Positions 51,519 to 60,731 of a stretch of DNA of 64,000 bases are shown here, piece after piece; the first letter of the stretch is position 1; each line of letters opens with the position of its first letter. Source of the stretch: Enterobacter sp. 638 (GTDB lineage Bacteria; Pseudomonadota; Gammaproteobacteria; Enterobacterales; Enterobacteriaceae); the NCBI RefSeq assembly GCF_000016325.1, contig NC_009425.1:62001-126000 (forward strand). The letters are read 5' to 3'. The notes beneath the pieces are model-generated. The model had not been told where the DNA came from and did no database searches. It was given only the letters and a program-made list of their open reading frames with translations. The translations under genes and the position numbers were made by a program.

Positions 51519-54115
51519 GTGTTCTCGACAACCTGATGTCGCTGGTCAACAGCCGGAAGCGTGAGGACGGCGCTGCAACGGCCCGCGCCAATCTGGAACA
51601 GACCTGGGGCTATCCCTCCCTGGTCGCGGCCCTGCCGTATCGCTATTACGACGATGTAAATGAACTGTTCATCAATGAGGGGAGTGCCGGTTTTATTCTG
51701 GAAGCTGCGCCACTGCCGGGCGCGAACGAGCAAGTGATTGCCGCCCTTGATGACATGCTGCGCAAAAAGCTGCCGCGCAAAACGCCGGTGAGCGTCCTTC
51801 TGCTTGCCAGCAAGTGTGTCGGGGAGCGTATTGCCCGCGGTGTCAGTAGCGATATGTGGAAAGGCGATATGTCCGAGTACCTGAACAAAATCACCAAAGC
51901 CTTCTGGCAGCGCTCGGCGCTGAAGGGCCTGGCTAACGAACGGGAATACCCGCTGTACCTGCGTAATTACCGGATTTTCATTGTCTACGGCAAACCCGCA
52001 AAACGCTTCTCCCAGCAGGTGATGGACGATCTGGTGCAGGTCCGCAACACCATTCGTGTTTCTCTGGGGGCAGCGCGTATTGAGACGATCAACACCCACG
52101 TCAACTCATTCCTCTCGGTCATGCGCGAGATGATGAACTACCGCCAGGAGCAGGTGATGACCTCCAGCGGGGACTACAACGAAGATGAAAAACTCAACCG
52201 TCAGATTGTTGAGCCGGGGATCGATGTCCGCGTGAAACCGTCCTATATCCGCGTCGAACTCCCTGACAGGATTGAGGAAAACGGGACGCGTCTGCCGGCA
52301 TCAGCCTGTCGCGTGGTGAACATGCAGCTCGCCAAAAGCCCCAAACGGTTTGCGCTGTGGCAGGGTGCGGATAACCTGCAGAACCTGCGCTTCCCGGACC
52401 TCGGCATCCCGTGCCCGTTTATGCTCAGCTGGACCACCGAACTGGAAGAGCAGACCGCCACGCAAAACGAGGCGCTGCGTAAGGACATGGACCTGTCGAA
52501 AAAAGCCAACTCGGCCTATGGCCAGCTCTTTCCGAGCACGAAACGGCAGGCCGAGGAGTGGCGGCGCAACCGTGAGCAGTTGTCCAATAATGAGATCGCG
52601 TTTTGCCGCACCTATCTCAACCTGACCCTGTTCACACCGGATAACAACACGGATGCGCAGGCCTGCGAGCTGGCTGCCGTGAACGTGTTCCGTAAGAACG
52701 ATCTGGAGATGGTCACCGTTCAGTATCAGCAGATGCGTAACTGGCTGGGCTGCTTCCCCTTCATGATGCAGGAAGGGATGTGGGAAGATCTGAAGATGAC
52801 CGGTGCCACGCTGCGCTGCAAATCCTGGAACGCGGTGAACCTAATGCCGGTCGTTGCCGAACGCCAGCTGTCGCATGTGGGGATGCCGCTGCCGACCTAC
52901 CGCAACCAGGTGGCCTTTTTCGACATGTTCGGGGAAGAGAACGGCAGCACCAACTTCAATATTGCCGTGACGGGAACGTCAGGCGCAGGGAAAACATTCC
53001 TGATACAGGGCATTCTCCGCGATGTACTTAACGCCGGCGGTTTCGCCTGGGTTATTGATATGGGGGATGGATATAAGAATTACTGTCATCAGGCAGGTGG
53101 CGTCTACCTCGACGGTGCGAAGCTGCGCTTTAACCCGTTTGCCAACGTGAAAGATATTAACCAGTCCGCCGAAGGGATTGTACGTCTGCTGACCGTGCTG
53201 GCCAGTCCCACGGAGCCTCTCGACGGGGTCTGTGAGGCGATCCTGCAAAAAGCGGTGATGACAGCCTGGGAGAAAAAACAGCACGGTGCGCGCATCGATG
53301 ATGTTCATAACTACCTGACCGACCCGGCGGTGAACGAGGCCTTTGCCGACAAGCCAACCATTATTTCCCGCCTTGCGGAACTGGCCATGCTGCTGGATAC
53401 GTACTGCACATGGGGGCCGGACGGCGAATACTTCAACGCGGACAGCCCGACGCTCGACGGCGAAACCCGCTTTGCGGTGCTCGAGCTGCTGAGCCTCGAG
53501 GATAAGCCGAAGCTGCTCTCGTCCATTCTGTTTTCGCTCATCCTGGCGATTCAGGAAAAAATGTACCACAGCCCGCGCGACCTCAAGAAAGTCTGCATCA
53601 TCGACGAAGCCTGGCGACTGCTGGGCGGCTCCAACCCGCATGCGGCACGCTTTATCGAGACAGGGTACCGTACCGTGCGTCGTCACCGTGGGGCGTTTAT
53701 TACCATCACCCAGGGCATCAAGGACTTCAGCGCCAGTAAGGAAGCCGAAGCGGCCTGGAACAACAGCTCGACCAAAATCACGTTGCTGCAGGACACACGG
53801 GCCTTTAAACAGTACCTCGCAGATAACCCGGACCAGTTCTCCGACATGGAAAAAGAAGTCATCCGGGGCTTCCAGCCCGCGCTTCTGACCGGCTACAGCT
53901 CGCTCCTGGTCAGTGCCGGCGAATTCAGCTCGTTCCACCGCCTGTTTGTCGATCCCATCACGCGCGCCATGTTCAGCTCGCGCGGTGAGGACTTTGCGTT
54001 TATGCAGGATGCGCAGCGGGCCGGTTCCACGGCTGAAGAAGCGGCTTATTTGCTGGCCCAGAAGAAGTTTGGTCCGGAACTCCAGGAACTTGAAGAATGG
54101 ATAAAAGCCGCATGA
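51515..54115 (+). CDS. traC: TraC, VirB4-like pilus assembly ATPase
   Basis: An 866-residue protein (F 875). Walker A is GTSGAGKTF near 487, Walker B VCIIDEAW near 693, and FITITQGIKDFSASKEAEAA is the later motif near 730. It powers F pilus extension at the inner membrane with TraL. The length and all ATPase motifs are normal. It overlaps traV upstream and trbI downstream, each by 4 bases. Confidence 0.96.
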   Translation: MSVLDNLMSLVNSRKREDGAATARANLEQTWGYPSLVAALPYRYYDDVNELFINEGSAGFILEAAPLPGANEQVIAALDDMLRKKLPRKTPVSVLLLASKCVGERIARGVSSDMWKGDMSEYLNKITKAFWQRSALKGLANEREYPLYLRNYRIFIVYGKPAKRFSQQVMDDLVQVRNTIRVSLGAARIETINTHVNSFLSVMREMMNYRQEQVMTSSGDYNEDEKLNRQIVEPGIDVRVKPSYIRVELPDRIEENGTRLPASACRVVNMQLAKSPKRFALWQGADNLQNLRFPDLGIPCPFMLSWTTELEEQTATQNEALRKDMDLSKKANSAYGQLFPSTKRQAEEWRRNREQLSNNEIAFCRTYLNLTLFTPDNNTDAQACELAAVNVFRKNDLEMVTVQYQQMRNWLGCFPFMMQEGMWEDLKMTGATLRCKSWNAVNLMPVVAERQLSHVGMPLPTYRNQVAFFDMFGEENGSTNFNIAVTGTSGAGKTFLIQGILRDVLNAGGFAWVIDMGDGYKNYCHQAGGVYLDGAKLRFNPFANVKDINQSAEGIVRLLTVLASPTEPLDGVCEAILQKAVMTAWEKKQHGARIDDVHNYLTDPAVNEAFADKPTIISRLAELAMLLDTYCTWGPDGEYFNADSPTLDGETRFAVLELLSLEDKPKLLSSILFSLILAIQEKMYHSPRDLKKVCIIDEAWRLLGGSNPHAARFIETGYRTVRRHRGAFITITQGIKDFSASKEAEAAWNNSSTKITLLQDTRAFKQYLADNPDQFSDMEKEVIRGFQPALLTGYSSLLVSAGEFSSFHRLFVDPITRAMFSSRGEDFAFMQDAQRAGSTAEEAAYLLAQKKFGPELQELEEWIKAA

Positions 54116-54528
54116 GTGAGAACAACGAAAAGCCGTATGACGCTGAGAGCGTCCGGGACGGCGTGACGATCGCTACCTTCTTTGCCTCCCGCTGGGTGAA
54201 AGGCCTGCTACTGGGCGGGGCGGGTTTGCTGGCGATGACGGGCGTGGCGTATGTGACAGCGAAAGCCGTGACGCCGGACGTGGTGGTGTTCGACATGAAG
54301 GGCACGGTAGACCTCTTTATGCAGCAGTCAGCCCAGTTGAACCTTGATGAGGGGAAAGCGAAAGTGCTGACATCCCGCTTCAATACCGCGCTGAGCGACA
54401 GTCTGAATGCGTGGCAGACCTCGCATAACGCCATCATCCTGGTCAAACCGGCGGTCATGAGTCCTCAGCCGGATATCACGGCTGACATTCGCAGCGATAT
54501 CTCACGGCGTATTCAGGAGGGCCAGTGA
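54112..54528 (+). CDS. trbI: TrbI, pilus retraction-related inner-membrane protein
   Basis: A 138-residue protein (F 128) starting MSENNEKPYDAESVRDGVTI, with one membrane segment (LLLGGAGLLAMTGVAYVTAK, about 27-47) and a periplasmic part with VVVFDMKGTVDLFMQQSAQL and NAIILVKPAVMSPQPDITAD, typical of TrbI. Mutants in F make unusually long pili. The ATG overlaps the traC stop and is used rather than one 5 codons earlier. Confidence 0.9.
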   Translation: MSENNEKPYDAESVRDGVTIATFFASRWVKGLLLGGAGLLAMTGVAYVTAKAVTPDVVVFDMKGTVDLFMQQSAQLNLDEGKAKVLTSRFNTALSDSLNAWQTSHNAIILVKPAVMSPQPDITADIRSDISRRIQEGQ

Positions 54529-55160
54529 AAAAACGACTGATGCGCTGCGCCCTCACGCTGCTGATCCTCTCAGCCAGTGCGGGGGCGAAAGACCTCGGCA
54601 CCTGGGGCAATGTCTTTGAGCCGGCCGAGCAGGACATGCTGGTCTTTATTCAGGACAGGCTGAAGGGGATGGAGCAGTCCGGGGAGCTGGAGCGGCTCAA
54701 AAACGAAGCGACTGAGCGGGTGAAAAAGCATGCCGTCCGACCGAAGCCGGTTGACGGTCTGACCCGCGCCCTGAAATACCGTGCCTTCACCTTTGACCCG
54801 ACCTTTACCGTGCAGGAAACCATCACCGATATGCAGGGCAATATCATTGCCCGCAAGGGGGATCAGGTTAATCCGCTCGATAAGGTCCCGTTCAGCCAGG
54901 TGCTGTATTTCATCGACGGGGACGACAAAGAGCAGATTGCCTGGGCGAAACAGCAGATTGCCGGTCAGACGAATATCAAGGTCATCCTGGTCAACGGGAA
55001 TATCAAGGAGACCAGTGACGCGCTCGATGAGCGCATTTTCTTCGATCAGTCTGGTGTCCTGACCCGCAAGTTTGGTTTCGAGCACATCCCGGTGCGTATT
55101 TCGCGCGACGGTCGTGCGCTGAAGGTGGAAGAAATACCGGTCAGGGAGGGGAAAAGATGA
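54525..55160 (+). CDS. traW: TraW, periplasmic pilus assembly protein
   Basis: A 211-residue protein (F 210) with signal peptide MKKRLMRCALTLLILSASAG and mature DLGTWGNVFEPAEQDMLVFI. The C-terminal half has VLYFIDGDDKEQIAWAKQQI and YFDQ-like RIFFDQSGVLTRKFGFEHIP. It works with TraU and TrbC, and the TrbC-like half helps gating of the pilus channel. Overlaps trbI and the next gene by 4 bases each. Confidence 0.94.
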   Translation: MKKRLMRCALTLLILSASAGAKDLGTWGNVFEPAEQDMLVFIQDRLKGMEQSGELERLKNEATERVKKHAVRPKPVDGLTRALKYRAFTFDPTFTVQETITDMQGNIIARKGDQVNPLDKVPFSQVLYFIDGDDKEQIAWAKQQIAGQTNIKVILVNGNIKETSDALDERIFFDQSGVLTRKFGFEHIPVRISRDGRALKVEEIPVREGKR

Positions 55161-55507
55161 TCTTCCTGCTGGTCTTATCAGTAATCGCCGGTATGACCGG
55201 GTGTGTTATCGCGACAGCAGGGTTACCTGAAAATCTGCGCTGGCAGGGCATACAGTGTGGGGCCATAACAGCCATTGCGCAGGCCGGCATCCTTCATGTC
55301 ATACCCCTGGACAGGGACGGGAGTGGGCTTTTGATGGCGGGCGGGATCATGCTGGCCCAGTGTTATTCCCCCCGCCTCGCGGAAGACACACGGAAACTGA
55401 GAGTGCATTTTGGGATACGTTCCGCGCCGGGTTACCTGTTGATGTATGCCCTGTGCCTAGTGCTGACAGGCGTTTGCTGGCTGCCGATCTGGATGGCTAT
55501 CAGATGA
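55157..55507 (+). CDS. membrane protein inserted between traW and traU, 116 aa
   Basis: Starts MIFLLVLSVIAGMTGCVIAT, which could be read as a membrane segment or as a lipobox (GMTGC, Cys16). Hydrophobic stretches follow at about 34-48, 54-70 and 92-114. In F, traU follows traW directly, so this and the next four small genes are additions. Its ATGA overlap with traW shows it is co-translated. Confidence 0.6.
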   Translation: MIFLLVLSVIAGMTGCVIATAGLPENLRWQGIQCGAITAIAQAGILHVIPLDRDGSGLLMAGGIMLAQCYSPRLAEDTRKLRVHFGIRSAPGYLLMYALCLVLTGVCWLPIWMAIR

Positions 55508-55632
55508 GCCCCCCTGGTTTGGTTTGTATATCATTCGGTCAGCACCCTGTGCGCATTACTTCATTACATCATTGTGTTCCGGTGAGGCCGGTTCTGATGA
55601 TGTACGTCAAAATCCATTAAAGGTACTCAAAT

Positions 55633-55941
55633 ATGACCACAACCACATTAGGTGACCTGTTCCCTGAGATACGTAATGCTGCGTCAGTGCGGGATAAAAA
55701 CCCTGCTTCGCGACGTAAAATTTCCAGCAGGACCTCCCGCAGCGGCACAGCGGAAAGACTCAAAGCGCTGTACCCCGAAATTGAGTCCTGGAGTCCAATA
55801 CTGGCAACACAGTCCTGGCGGGTCTGGTGCAGGGAAAACCATCAGGCATTCACTGAGCCCGAAATCCGAGACGAGCGCTTCCCGGAATACCTGGTCGGGC
55901 TTATCCGGGCAAAAATGGCGGAGATGAATGAATGGCGATAA
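55633..55941 (+). CDS. hypothetical protein, 102 aa, tra-operon insert
   Basis: Starts MTTTTLGDLFPEIRNAASVR; basic in the first half (SRRKISSRTSRSGTAERLKA) and acidic at the end. GTACTCAAAT before the ATG is a weak ribosome binding site. The end overlaps the start of the next gene. It looks like a soluble, possibly nucleic-acid-binding protein, but no family is recognised. Confidence 0.55.
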   Translation: MTTTTLGDLFPEIRNAASVRDKNPASRRKISSRTSRSGTAERLKALYPEIESWSPILATQSWRVWCRENHQAFTEPEIRDERFPEYLVGLIRAKMAEMNEWR

Positions 55942-56495
55942 TCAGCTGTTTCAGCCAGCCTGAATCGCTGCGCGGCGTGCTGGTCTGCCTGAATGACACG
56001 GGAGGAATAGCGGGACTTTGCGCGGTGGCGCTGGGGCTGGGGATATGGATTGTTGCCCAGGTGCGGAGCGAAGCCGCCGCCAAAAAAAGACTGGCGAAGG
56101 TGATGAAATACGGGCAGCCAGCCATTTCCTCTCCGCCGACATTCGGCGGTCAGCAGCATGCGGAGGCGGTCCATCTGTTTGCCAACCGGGACTACTATCA
56201 GTTCCTGCTTTCGGAGTTTGAAAAAGCGCTGCTTGCACAGGGATATGAGCTGACAGCAGACCGTGCGCGGCATGTTGTCCCTGACAGTGACAGCACGCGC
56301 CAGGTGGCCAGAGCGATTATGATCGCGCGTGAGCGCTATATGGCACCCCTGCAGTCAGATGCGACGCTGGAAGATAAAGCGGATGAATGCGCCAGGGCAG
56401 GGTATTCACATCAGTGGTTTTGTCTGCTGGCTGCCGGGAGTGAACGGACGGGCTGGTACATTGCCCGGTCGACGCCGACAACCGGCAGTGAATAA
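55932..56495 (+). CDS. hypothetical membrane-anchored protein, 187 aa, tra-operon insert
   Basis: Starts MAIISCFSQPESLRGVLVCL. One membrane segment (GIAGLCAVALGLGIWIVAQV, about 25-44) is followed by a cytoplasmic basic stretch and a mostly helical domain. It overlaps the previous gene by 10 bases. No family is recognised, and the DNA composition is like that of the surrounding tra genes, so the insertion is not recent or comes from a similar plasmid. Confidence 0.55.
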   Translation: MAIISCFSQPESLRGVLVCLNDTGGIAGLCAVALGLGIWIVAQVRSEAAAKKRLAKVMKYGQPAISSPPTFGGQQHAEAVHLFANRDYYQFLLSEFEKALLAQGYELTADRARHVVPDSDSTRQVARAIMIARERYMAPLQSDATLEDKADECARAGYSHQWFCLLAAGSERTGWYIARSTPTTGSE

Positions 56496-56647
56496 CCGTC
56501 ATATTATCGTGCCCCCTCTGAATTCTTCTCTGTATCTCACTGACTTAACCGCCACGCCATTCAGGATGTTCGGTGCTCACTGCGTTGCGCTCCGCCTCAA
56601 CCTGACTGCCGTCACGGTTTCTTCTTAACACCTGACAAGGTAACGCC

Positions 56648-56869
56648 ATGAAAAAAGACCCTGATGGTGAAAAGGGCCGGAATGTCGCTGTAACGGCTGT
56701 TCGCCACGACGAAAAATCAGCCTCACGTCTGGATGATATTCTTCAGGAAAACCCTCTTTTCTACCCTTCGATTGTCCTGCGGGCCGGCATTCTCGCCCTG
56801 CACGAAATGACCTGTGAACAGCGCATGGCCCTGGTTATCCGGGCAGCACTGCCTCCAGCCAAACACTGA
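56648..56869 (+). CDS. small hypothetical protein, 73 aa, tra-operon insert
   Basis: Starts MKKDPDGEKGRNVAVTAVRH. The region SASRLDDILQENPLFYPSIV with LRAGILAL looks like a ribbon-helix-helix second half (two helices with a short turn), which suggests a small DNA-binding or antitoxin-like protein. CAAGGTAACGCC gives a ribosome binding site. 56496-56647 ahead of it holds nothing I can name. Confidence 0.5.
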   Translation: MKKDPDGEKGRNVAVTAVRHDEKSASRLDDILQENPLFYPSIVLRAGILALHEMTCEQRMALVIRAALPPAKH

Positions 56870-56923
56870 CCTTCATTTTGCCCTCCCGTCTGTCTGGCGG
56901 CTGCGGCTCCCCGGAGATACCCC

Positions 56924-57247
56924 ATGACTCACCCTGAACACATCAGTCCGGTGACGGTCACTCGTGATCGCAACGGCTTCTGGACTCACCCGCACTACTT
57001 CCAGCCCGCAGACGATGAAGCCACGCCGGCAGAATTTGGCGACTGGCTGCACCGGTACAACCTGACCTGCGCCACGCGGTGGATGGAGAATGATGCCCCG
57101 CCCCACGTCATCAGGGCCTGGGAAAACGGATTCAGCAGCATTCATGAGTGGCAGCCCTCCGCGCCGGCGGGTGACGGCTGGTTTATTGGCTCCATCCATG
57201 ACTCGGAAGACGGACCGCTTTGCGTCTGGCTGCGGGAGGCACAATGA
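56924..57247 (+). CDS. hypothetical protein, 107 aa, upstream of traU
   Basis: Starts MTHPEHISPVTVTRDRNGFW. Rich in Trp, His and Pro, with no membrane segment or cysteine motif. Its end overlaps the traU start (ATGA), so it is co-translated with traU. The family is not recognised. Confidence 0.55.
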   Translation: MTHPEHISPVTVTRDRNGFWTHPHYFQPADDEATPAEFGDWLHRYNLTCATRWMENDAPPHVIRAWENGFSSIHEWQPSAPAGDGWFIGSIHDSEDGPLCVWLREAQ

Positions 57248-58248
57248 CCTTCAGAGCCTGTCTGACCGCCCTGTTACTGACCGTGTCGTGCTGGACGGCG
57301 TCGTTGTCTTCCGCCTCGGCTGCGGCGAGTAATGCCGGCGAGGGGCGGTGGGTGAACCCGATATCGGACGTGTGCTGGAAATGTCTGTTCCCGATGTCGG
57401 TCGGCAACGTCAAGCTGGCATCCGGCCCGCAGCCGGACACCAGTAACCCGTCAATGCCCATCCAGATTTGCTCCTATGGCGTCTTTTACCGCATGGGGCT
57501 GGCCATCGGCTACTGGGAGCCGACGGCCATGACGGACGTGACCCGTGAACCCGGCGTGATGGTGAACATGGGGGGCTTTAAGATTGATCTCGGGCGAACC
57601 GGAACCGGAACGGCCGGGCAGAGTGACCGGCCCGCAGCCGGCGCGTTCTACCACGTCCACTGGTACAAATACCCGCTGATTTCCTGGCTCAGCATCATGA
57701 CCAGTACCGGTTGTTTCCAGGGCGGGGATATGGATATCGCCTACATGTCTGAAGTCGACCCGCTCTGGAATGACAGTACGCTGTCGATGATGATTAATCC
57801 GGAGGCCGCGCTGTTCGGCAATCTGATTGCCCAGGCCGCCTGTGCAGCGGATGCGGTGGCCAGCACCGCCGGCGTGCCGCTGTCCCCCCTGTTCTGGTGT
57901 GCCGGCAGTCAGGGCAGCATGTACCCGTTCACCGGCTTTACCAGCGGCGAGTTTTCTCCCCTGGAATCGTCGCTTCTGGTCAGCGAGCGCATGGCGTTCA
58001 AGCTGCACCGCGAAGGTCTGGTGATGAACACGGTCGGGGCGGATTATGCGGTCTGCTATCAGTATCCGTCTCCGATCGTGCCGAAAGAACGGTGGCGCTA
58101 TCAGATGGTGAACATGTTCCCCGAAACCAACAGCTGCCATGCCTTCGGGGCCAGTACCCAGACGTGGGGCACGCCCCACAACTCCCCGCAGTCGAAGAAA
58201 AACTTTGGCTATCTGCTCTGGCGCAAACGTAACTGCGTCTATTCGTGA
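57244..58248 (+). CDS. traU: TraU, periplasmic pilus assembly protein
   Basis: A 334-residue protein (F 330) with signal peptide MTFRACLTALLLTVSCWTAS. The conserved ISDVCWKCLFPMSVGNVKLA contains the CxxC pair, and many further Cys appear (CFQGGDMD, NSCHAF). TraU with TrbC and TraW supports DNA transfer and mating-pair stability. Disulfide formation likely depends on TraF/TrbB or DsbA. The ATG at 57244 is chosen for the signal peptide and the ATGA overlap. Confidence 0.95.
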   Translation: MTFRACLTALLLTVSCWTASLSSASAAASNAGEGRWVNPISDVCWKCLFPMSVGNVKLASGPQPDTSNPSMPIQICSYGVFYRMGLAIGYWEPTAMTDVTREPGVMVNMGGFKIDLGRTGTGTAGQSDRPAAGAFYHVHWYKYPLISWLSIMTSTGCFQGGDMDIAYMSEVDPLWNDSTLSMMINPEAALFGNLIAQAACAADAVASTAGVPLSPLFWCAGSQGSMYPFTGFTSGEFSPLESSLLVSERMAFKLHREGLVMNTVGADYAVCYQYPSPIVPKERWRYQMVNMFPETNSCHAFGASTQTWGTPHNSPQSKKNFGYLLWRKRNCVYS

Positions 58249-58257
58249 GGTCCGGTC

Positions 58258-58878
58258 ATGCATAACACACTCTTTCGGGCGCTGCTCCTCAGCGTCCTTT
58301 TTGGCGGCGCTCAGACGGTACTGGCCAGCGAACAGGCCAGCGTGTCTGCCAGTGATATGGCCTGGATGAAACAGCAACAGCAGCCACTTGACAGTCTTAA
58401 ACAGCGCCTGCAGGGGCAGACAATGTCGCTGCCAGCAGAGCAGCAGGCGCTTATCAGTCGTCTGCAGGGTGATCTCGCGCGGCAGCAGGCTGAGCGCGAG
58501 AGCGGTGAAAAACGCACCTTTCCCGCCATGTACTTTGTCAGCCTGGGACTGCCGCGCGAGGGGTTGCTTCCGATGCTGAAGGAAGCAAACCGATACGGTG
58601 TGCCGGCGACGCTGCGCGGGCTGGTCAACAACGACCTGCGTCAGACGGCATCAGCCATGTTTGAGCTGGCGAAAGAGGACAAGAATATCGGGGTGCAAAT
58701 CGACCCCACGCTGTACACCGAGTACCACATCACGACCATCCCGGCCCTGGTGGTGACCTGCCCGGGTCGCTTTGATGTCATTCGTGGCAGCCTCCCGCTG
58801 AAGCAGGCGCTGGAGAAAGTGGCCGAGAGCGGGGACTGCGCCGCAACGGCGAAACAGATACTGGAGGACGGGAAATGA
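58258..58878 (+). CDS. trbC: TrbC, periplasmic pilus assembly protein
   Basis: A 206-residue protein (F 212) with signal peptide MHNTLFRALLLSVLFGGAQT ending near LAS. The N-terminal part is helical (QQQPLDSLKQRLQGQTMSLP), followed by the thioredoxin-like TrbC domain with TFPAMYFVSLGLPREGLLPM and ITTIPALVVTCPGRFDVIRG. It acts with TraW and TraU. Overlaps traN by 4 bases. Confidence 0.93.
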   Translation: MHNTLFRALLLSVLFGGAQTVLASEQASVSASDMAWMKQQQQPLDSLKQRLQGQTMSLPAEQQALISRLQGDLARQQAERESGEKRTFPAMYFVSLGLPREGLLPMLKEANRYGVPATLRGLVNNDLRQTASAMFELAKEDKNIGVQIDPTLYTEYHITTIPALVVTCPGRFDVIRGSLPLKQALEKVAESGDCAATAKQILEDGK

Positions 58879-60731
58879 AACGACTGATTCTGGCGGCGCT
58901 GCTGATGACGCCCTGTGTTGTGTTGTCCGCTGACCCGGCTTTTGAGGCGGGGGCAAGCTTCGGAAAAGGCAATGCCTCTGCAGGCACGGGCAGCCTGAAA
59001 AATCCTGACGCGGTGACCGGCTCTATTCCCGGCTACAGCGCGAAACCGCCGGAAAGCGGCTACTACGGCGGCGTTCAGGGGGGCGACAGTGGGCTTTCCG
59101 ATAAAGGACAGGCCGCGCTGGCGGGAAATGATGCGGCACAGTCCGTCATCAGCTCAGGCAACAGCAACCCCATCCCGACCATCGACCCAAACGCTCCCTT
59201 TATTACCATTGGTAAAAATGCGGAAGCCGGATCGGAAGGGGTGCTGGACGGAACAAACAAACAGTGTACTGAAGTCACTGTCTCCAAATCGACTTTCGAG
59301 AATTTCCAGTGCGATAAGGATATCGCGTCGGTCGAGGCCTGCACCCGTACCGCCACGGCCGGAGGACACACGACCACAACCACGGTCCAGAAAACGCTGA
59401 CCCTGAGTGCCGCGGATGCGGTGATTTCTTATGGCGGTGGCTCATCGTTCAGCTTCGCCTTTGTCTCCCCAGAAACCGGTCCGATTATCAGCGCGCATTT
59501 TTACTGGAGGGAGGGCGATACCAAAGCCGGCAAAATCAACTTCTGGGGCATCAGTGAAAAGATGATTGGGAAACAGTTTGACTGGGCGGTCCCGGCTGCG
59601 GCGGGTTATCAGATGTCCACCAATACTCCGCTGCCGGCGGCAACCTATACCAGTACGTCCTGTACCAGCGGCAATAAAAACCGTTGCGAGGCACACATCA
59701 GGGACATTATTGAGGGGTTTAAAAACGGTCAGGTCAGCGCGACCATAGTGATTACGATGAATGCCGTGACCCAGACGTTTGTCCCGGATGTGACCTGGAA
59801 AACGTCCTGCGGTCTGGACATGTCGAAAGCGAGAAAGACCACCTCCACCTGCACGACGCCCGGCGGAAATCACACCGTGGTGAACAATGGCCAGAGCTAT
59901 CAGGTCTACAGCGACTGCTGGCAGTACACCGATAACTATGTCGTCCCTTCAAACTCCACCGGTAACTGCGGCACGCTGATGACCAACCCGAAATGCACGG
60001 CCTCAGCGTCTAAATGTGTGGAAAGCACCGACGGGCAGTGTACGCATATGAGCTACACATATCAGTGCCAGAAGACCTGGCAGTCAGGCGGTCTGGTGTG
60101 TGGCGGTGACTATATCTGTAAGACCGGAGACTGCAATGAGGCCAACGGGGCAGGGAGCAGCGGATTTGACGTTGCCGTCGCCAAACTGGCTGGCCTGGCT
60201 TCGGCGGCGGATGATGTTAAGGACGATCAAAGTCAGATTGATATCAAAGCCTTTACCGGCAAGGCGATGAGCTGTCGCAAGGCGTTCGCGGGGTTCTCCA
60301 ACTGCTGCAAAGACTCAGGCTGGGGGCAGGATTCCGGACTGGCGGCCTGTAACTCCAATGAGATGGCCATCGGCAAAGCGAAAGCGAAAAAAGTGACGGT
60401 CATTGTCGGTGAGCGCTGCGACCGTCAGGTACTCGGAGCCTGCATCCAGAAAAGTCAGGTCTACTGTGTCTTTGAAGGAAAACTGGCGCGCATCATTCAG
60501 GAGCAGGGGCGACGTGACCAGCTGGGCGTGAAGTTCGGCAGCGGGGACAGCCCGAACTGTCGGGGTATCACCATTCCTGAACTGCAGAACATCGATTTTG
60601 ACAAAATTAACTTCTCTGATTTTTACGAGGACCTGATGAAAAATCAGAAGATCCCCGACACGTCGGCGCAGGTAAAGCTCATCAAAGAACGTATTGCGGC
60701 GCAGGTGAATCAGCAGGGAGGCAATAAATGA
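58875..60731 (+). CDS. traN: TraN, mating-pair stabilisation outer-membrane protein
   Basis: A 618-residue protein (F 602) with signal peptide MKRLILAALLMTPCVVLSAD. It is rich in cysteines, especially after residue 300 (TSCGLD, TSTCTTPGG, DCWQYTD, FSNCCKDSGWGQD). The conserved C-terminal block has SCRKAFAGFSNCCKDSGWGQ and YCVFEGKLARIIQEQGRRDQ. TraN contacts a recipient porin (OmpA, OmpW, OmpK36 or OmpF depending on the tip sequence in the variable middle, here about 150-330), which sets host range. I cannot assign the tip type by eye. Confidence 0.95.
   Translation: MKRLILAALLMTPCVVLSADPAFEAGASFGKGNASAGTGSLKNPDAVTGSIPGYSAKPPESGYYGGVQGGDSGLSDKGQAALAGNDAAQSVISSGNSNPIPTIDPNAPFITIGKNAEAGSEGVLDGTNKQCTEVTVSKSTFENFQCDKDIASVEACTRTATAGGHTTTTTVQKTLTLSAADAVISYGGGSSFSFAFVSPETGPIISAHFYWREGDTKAGKINFWGISEKMIGKQFDWAVPAAAGYQMSTNTPLPAATYTSTSCTSGNKNRCEAHIRDIIEGFKNGQVSATIVITMNAVTQTFVPDVTWKTSCGLDMSKARKTTSTCTTPGGNHTVVNNGQSYQVYSDCWQYTDNYVVPSNSTGNCGTLMTNPKCTASASKCVESTDGQCTHMSYTYQCQKTWQSGGLVCGGDYICKTGDCNEANGAGSSGFDVAVAKLAGLASAADDVKDDQSQIDIKAFTGKAMSCRKAFAGFSNCCKDSGWGQDSGLAACNSNEMAIGKAKAKKVTVIVGERCDRQVLGACIQKSQVYCVFEGKLARIIQEQGRRDQLGVKFGSGDSPNCRGITIPELQNIDFDKINFSDFYEDLMKNQKIPDTSAQVKLIKERIAAQVNQQGGNK

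Noticed and set aside
52979..53938. 319-codon minus-strand frame inside traC
   Set aside because: A shadow of the strongly biased traC coding strand; no start signal and no recognisable domain. The same holds for long antisense frames in traB, traU and arsB.
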